A program made the position numbers and the translations under genes. 64,000 nucleotides of DNA from Fulvivirga ligni (lineage in GTDB: Bacteria > Bacteroidota > Bacteroidia > Cytophagales > Cyclobacteriaceae): assembly GCF_021389935.1 (NCBI RefSeq), contig NZ_CP089979.1, positions 1,841,001-1,905,000 on the forward strand, given 5' to 3'. Shown piece after piece: positions 62,926 through 64,000 of the stretch (its first letter is position 1; each line of letters starts with the position of its first letter). The notes under the pieces were generated by a model. It did no database searches and was not told the DNA's origin. It worked only from the letters and a program-made list of their open reading frames with translations.

Positions 62926-63029
62926 TATCTATTAGTAATTTTTCAGGGTTTTAATTTAGTAATTAATAACGTTTTATCTAAGTAAAGATAGGTAAAGTAA
63001 CCATTTTGAAAACAAAATTCAATGTTAAT

Positions 63030-63668
63030 TTAATTCGATGGCTTAATCTCAGTAAGGTTTATTACCTCAGGGCAATATTTTTCGTACTCTTCCAGCTGAT
63101 TGCTGGCTATGATCAAAGTCTTATCTGAACTTGCAATCTTCTCTATTTCTGCATGATACCAATCTATTCCTTGTGCATCTAGATTAGATGTAGGTTCATC
63201 AAGCAATACGTAGTCACTCTTGGTATAAAAGGTAAGGGCTAGCTTTAGCCGTTGCTTCATTCCCGAACTAAAATTCTTAATGTATTTATGAGCAGAGTTT
63301 GAAAGCCATGCTATTTCCATTATCTCTTTTGGGGAGATGTTATCGGTGATCTTCCTGAATTTAAAATGAAAATCAAGGTGTTCGGCCAGAGTGAAATCTT
63401 CAATAAGCTCCATGTAGGGAGTAGCCACTGTGAAATGCTCGAAGACAGAGTCTATAGGAATTTCATTATCCGATTGCTCACTAAAGTAACTTATTTGGCC
63501 TTCAGTAAATAAATGATATCCACTAATGATTTTTAAAAGGGTAGACTTACCGCTACCATTGTGTCCGGTAAGTGCATATCCTTTGCCCTGATAAAAGGTA
63601 TAGTTGAAGTTTCGAAATATCCATTCGTTTTGGTAGCGCTTACCAAGCTTTTCGATGGATATTTTCAT
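63030..63668 (-). CDS. ABC transporter ATP-binding protein
   Basis: A single ATPase domain of 212 residues. Walker A is GHNGSGKS (35-42), the signature is NFSSGMKQRLKLAL, Walker B is YVLLDEPTSNLD, and the H-loop region is degenerate (IIASNQLEEYEKYC in place of the usual His). No permease gene is next to it. It starts three bases after lpxA; in such a position it may work in lipid or LPS handling, which is inference. Confidence 0.9.
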   Translation of the reverse strand: MKISIEKLGKRYQNEWIFRNFNYTFYQGKGYALTGHNGSGKSTLLKIISGYHLFTEGQISYFSEQSDNEIPIDSVFEHFTVATPYMELIEDFTLAEHLDFHFKFRKITDNISPKEIMEIAWLSNSAHKYIKNFSSGMKQRLKLALTFYTKSDYVLLDEPTSNLDAQGIDWYHAEIEKIASSDKTLIIASNQLEEYEKYCPEVINLTEIKPSN

Positions 63669-63671
63669 ATT

Positions 63672-64000
63672 TTAATAGCTGTAACCTTTCATTACTCCTC
63701 TATCTGAGTTTCTGATGAAATTAATAATTTCATCTCTTTCTTTAGAAGGAGGAAGCTCTAATTCTACTAAATCTAATGCTTTAGAGTTATTTAGACCTTT
63801 TAGGAATACATATCTGTAGATCTCCTGTATTTCATTGATTTTTTCCGAAGGAAAGTCTCTTCTTCTTAAACCAATAGAGTTAATACCACAGTATGTAAGA
63901 GGCTCACGAGCTGCTTTAGTGTAAGGAGGTACATCTTTTCTTACCAAAGAACCACCGCCAATATAAGCATGAGATCCTAATCTTGTGAATTGCTGTACAG
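63672..64000 (-). CDS. lpxA: UDP-GlcNAc acyltransferase LpxA (C-terminal part; 5' cut by the window)
   Basis: First step of lipid A synthesis. The visible end (VQQFTRLGSHAYIGGGSLVR, then KDVPPYTKAAREPLTYCGIN and SIGLRRR) matches the C-terminal half-helix region and the last hexapeptide coils of LpxA. The frame stays open to base 64000, so the start and most of the left-handed helix lie outside the window. TTG 63947 is only an internal codon. The ABC ATPase gene follows in the same operon. Confidence 0.92.
   Translation of the reverse strand, partial: VQQFTRLGSHAYIGGGSLVRKDVPPYTKAAREPLTYCGINSIGLRRRDFPSEKINEIQEIYRYVFLKGLNNSKALDLVELELPPSKERDEIINFIRNSDRGVMKGYSY

Noticed and set aside
1-64000. 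tRNA, rRNA, prophage or insertion sequence
   Set aside because: I read the longer gaps on both strands and saw no cloverleaf, rRNA segment, transposase or phage gene.

Overview
The window looks like a chromosome segment of a Bacteroidota bacterium, probably order Cytophagales (a Fulvivirga-like marine or soil lineage). The signs are low GC, Bacteroidota-type -7 promoter elements (TAnnTTTG) with almost no Shine-Dalgarno sequences, a eukaryotic-type glutamine synthetase II, Na+-pumping NADH:quinone reductase, a division/cell-wall (dcw) cluster without ddl and murF, and many families largely confined to Bacteroidota (DUF5686, GH3-type ligases, DUF4296, DUF3822, DUF4905). The genus is an inference. 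Nearly all genes are housekeeping. I see no prophage, insertion sequence, CRISPR array, rRNA or tRNA.

Layout. 1-8945: an outer-membrane DUF5686 protein (5' end cut by the window), an HtrA protease on the minus strand, a GH3-type acyl ligase, a secreted protein of unknown function, then dxr and rseP. 9155-13714: a nitrogen module of amtB, a BBP2-type porin, a small secreted protein and glnA (type II). 13750-19842: a coiled-coil protein, a newly noticed 44-residue lipoprotein, cmk, and nqrABCDE, which stops at a terminator without nqrF. 19920-23049: DUF502, a PLP aminotransferase and mnmA.

23050-39113: the dcw cluster mraZ-rsmH-ftsL-ftsI-murE-mraY-(47-codon small ORF)-murD-ftsW-murG-murC-ftsQ-ftsA-ftsZ. 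Most of its genes overlap or abut. It is preceded by a 393-bp control region with two -7 elements, a three-unit MraZ box and a second, oppositely oriented GTGGG-rich repeat cluster. It ends in a strong terminator. Together these genes make the meso-DAP peptidoglycan precursor and assemble the division ring.

39122-43623 (minus): nfeD, kdsB, a PagL-like lipid A deacylase, a DUF2807 lipoprotein and an FMN reductase, probably one envelope/LPS operon. 43677-53283: DUF4905, a LysM/double-psi-barrel envelope protein, a TIGR02757 protein, a 53-bp tandem palindromic repeat, pyrE, two Nudix proteins, coaD-DUF3822-unknown membrane protein, a thioesterase, a RecD-like helicase and DUF1573. 53339-64000: DUF423-yggS, a second GH3 ligase with a LysE-type exporter, a shortened Bat (aerotolerance) operon (DUF58, BatA partner, BatA), a DUF4296 lipoprotein with mutS2, a surface lipoprotein, and an ABC ATPase behind lpxA, whose 5' end is cut by the window edge.

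The items most worth following up are the two small genes (14216-14350 and 30084-30227), the architecture of the mraZ control region, two probable leaderless promoters, a probable ATT start codon, the palindromic repeats at 46510-46690, and the pilin-like protein beside DUF3822. I found no convincing multi-gene system that is wholly new.
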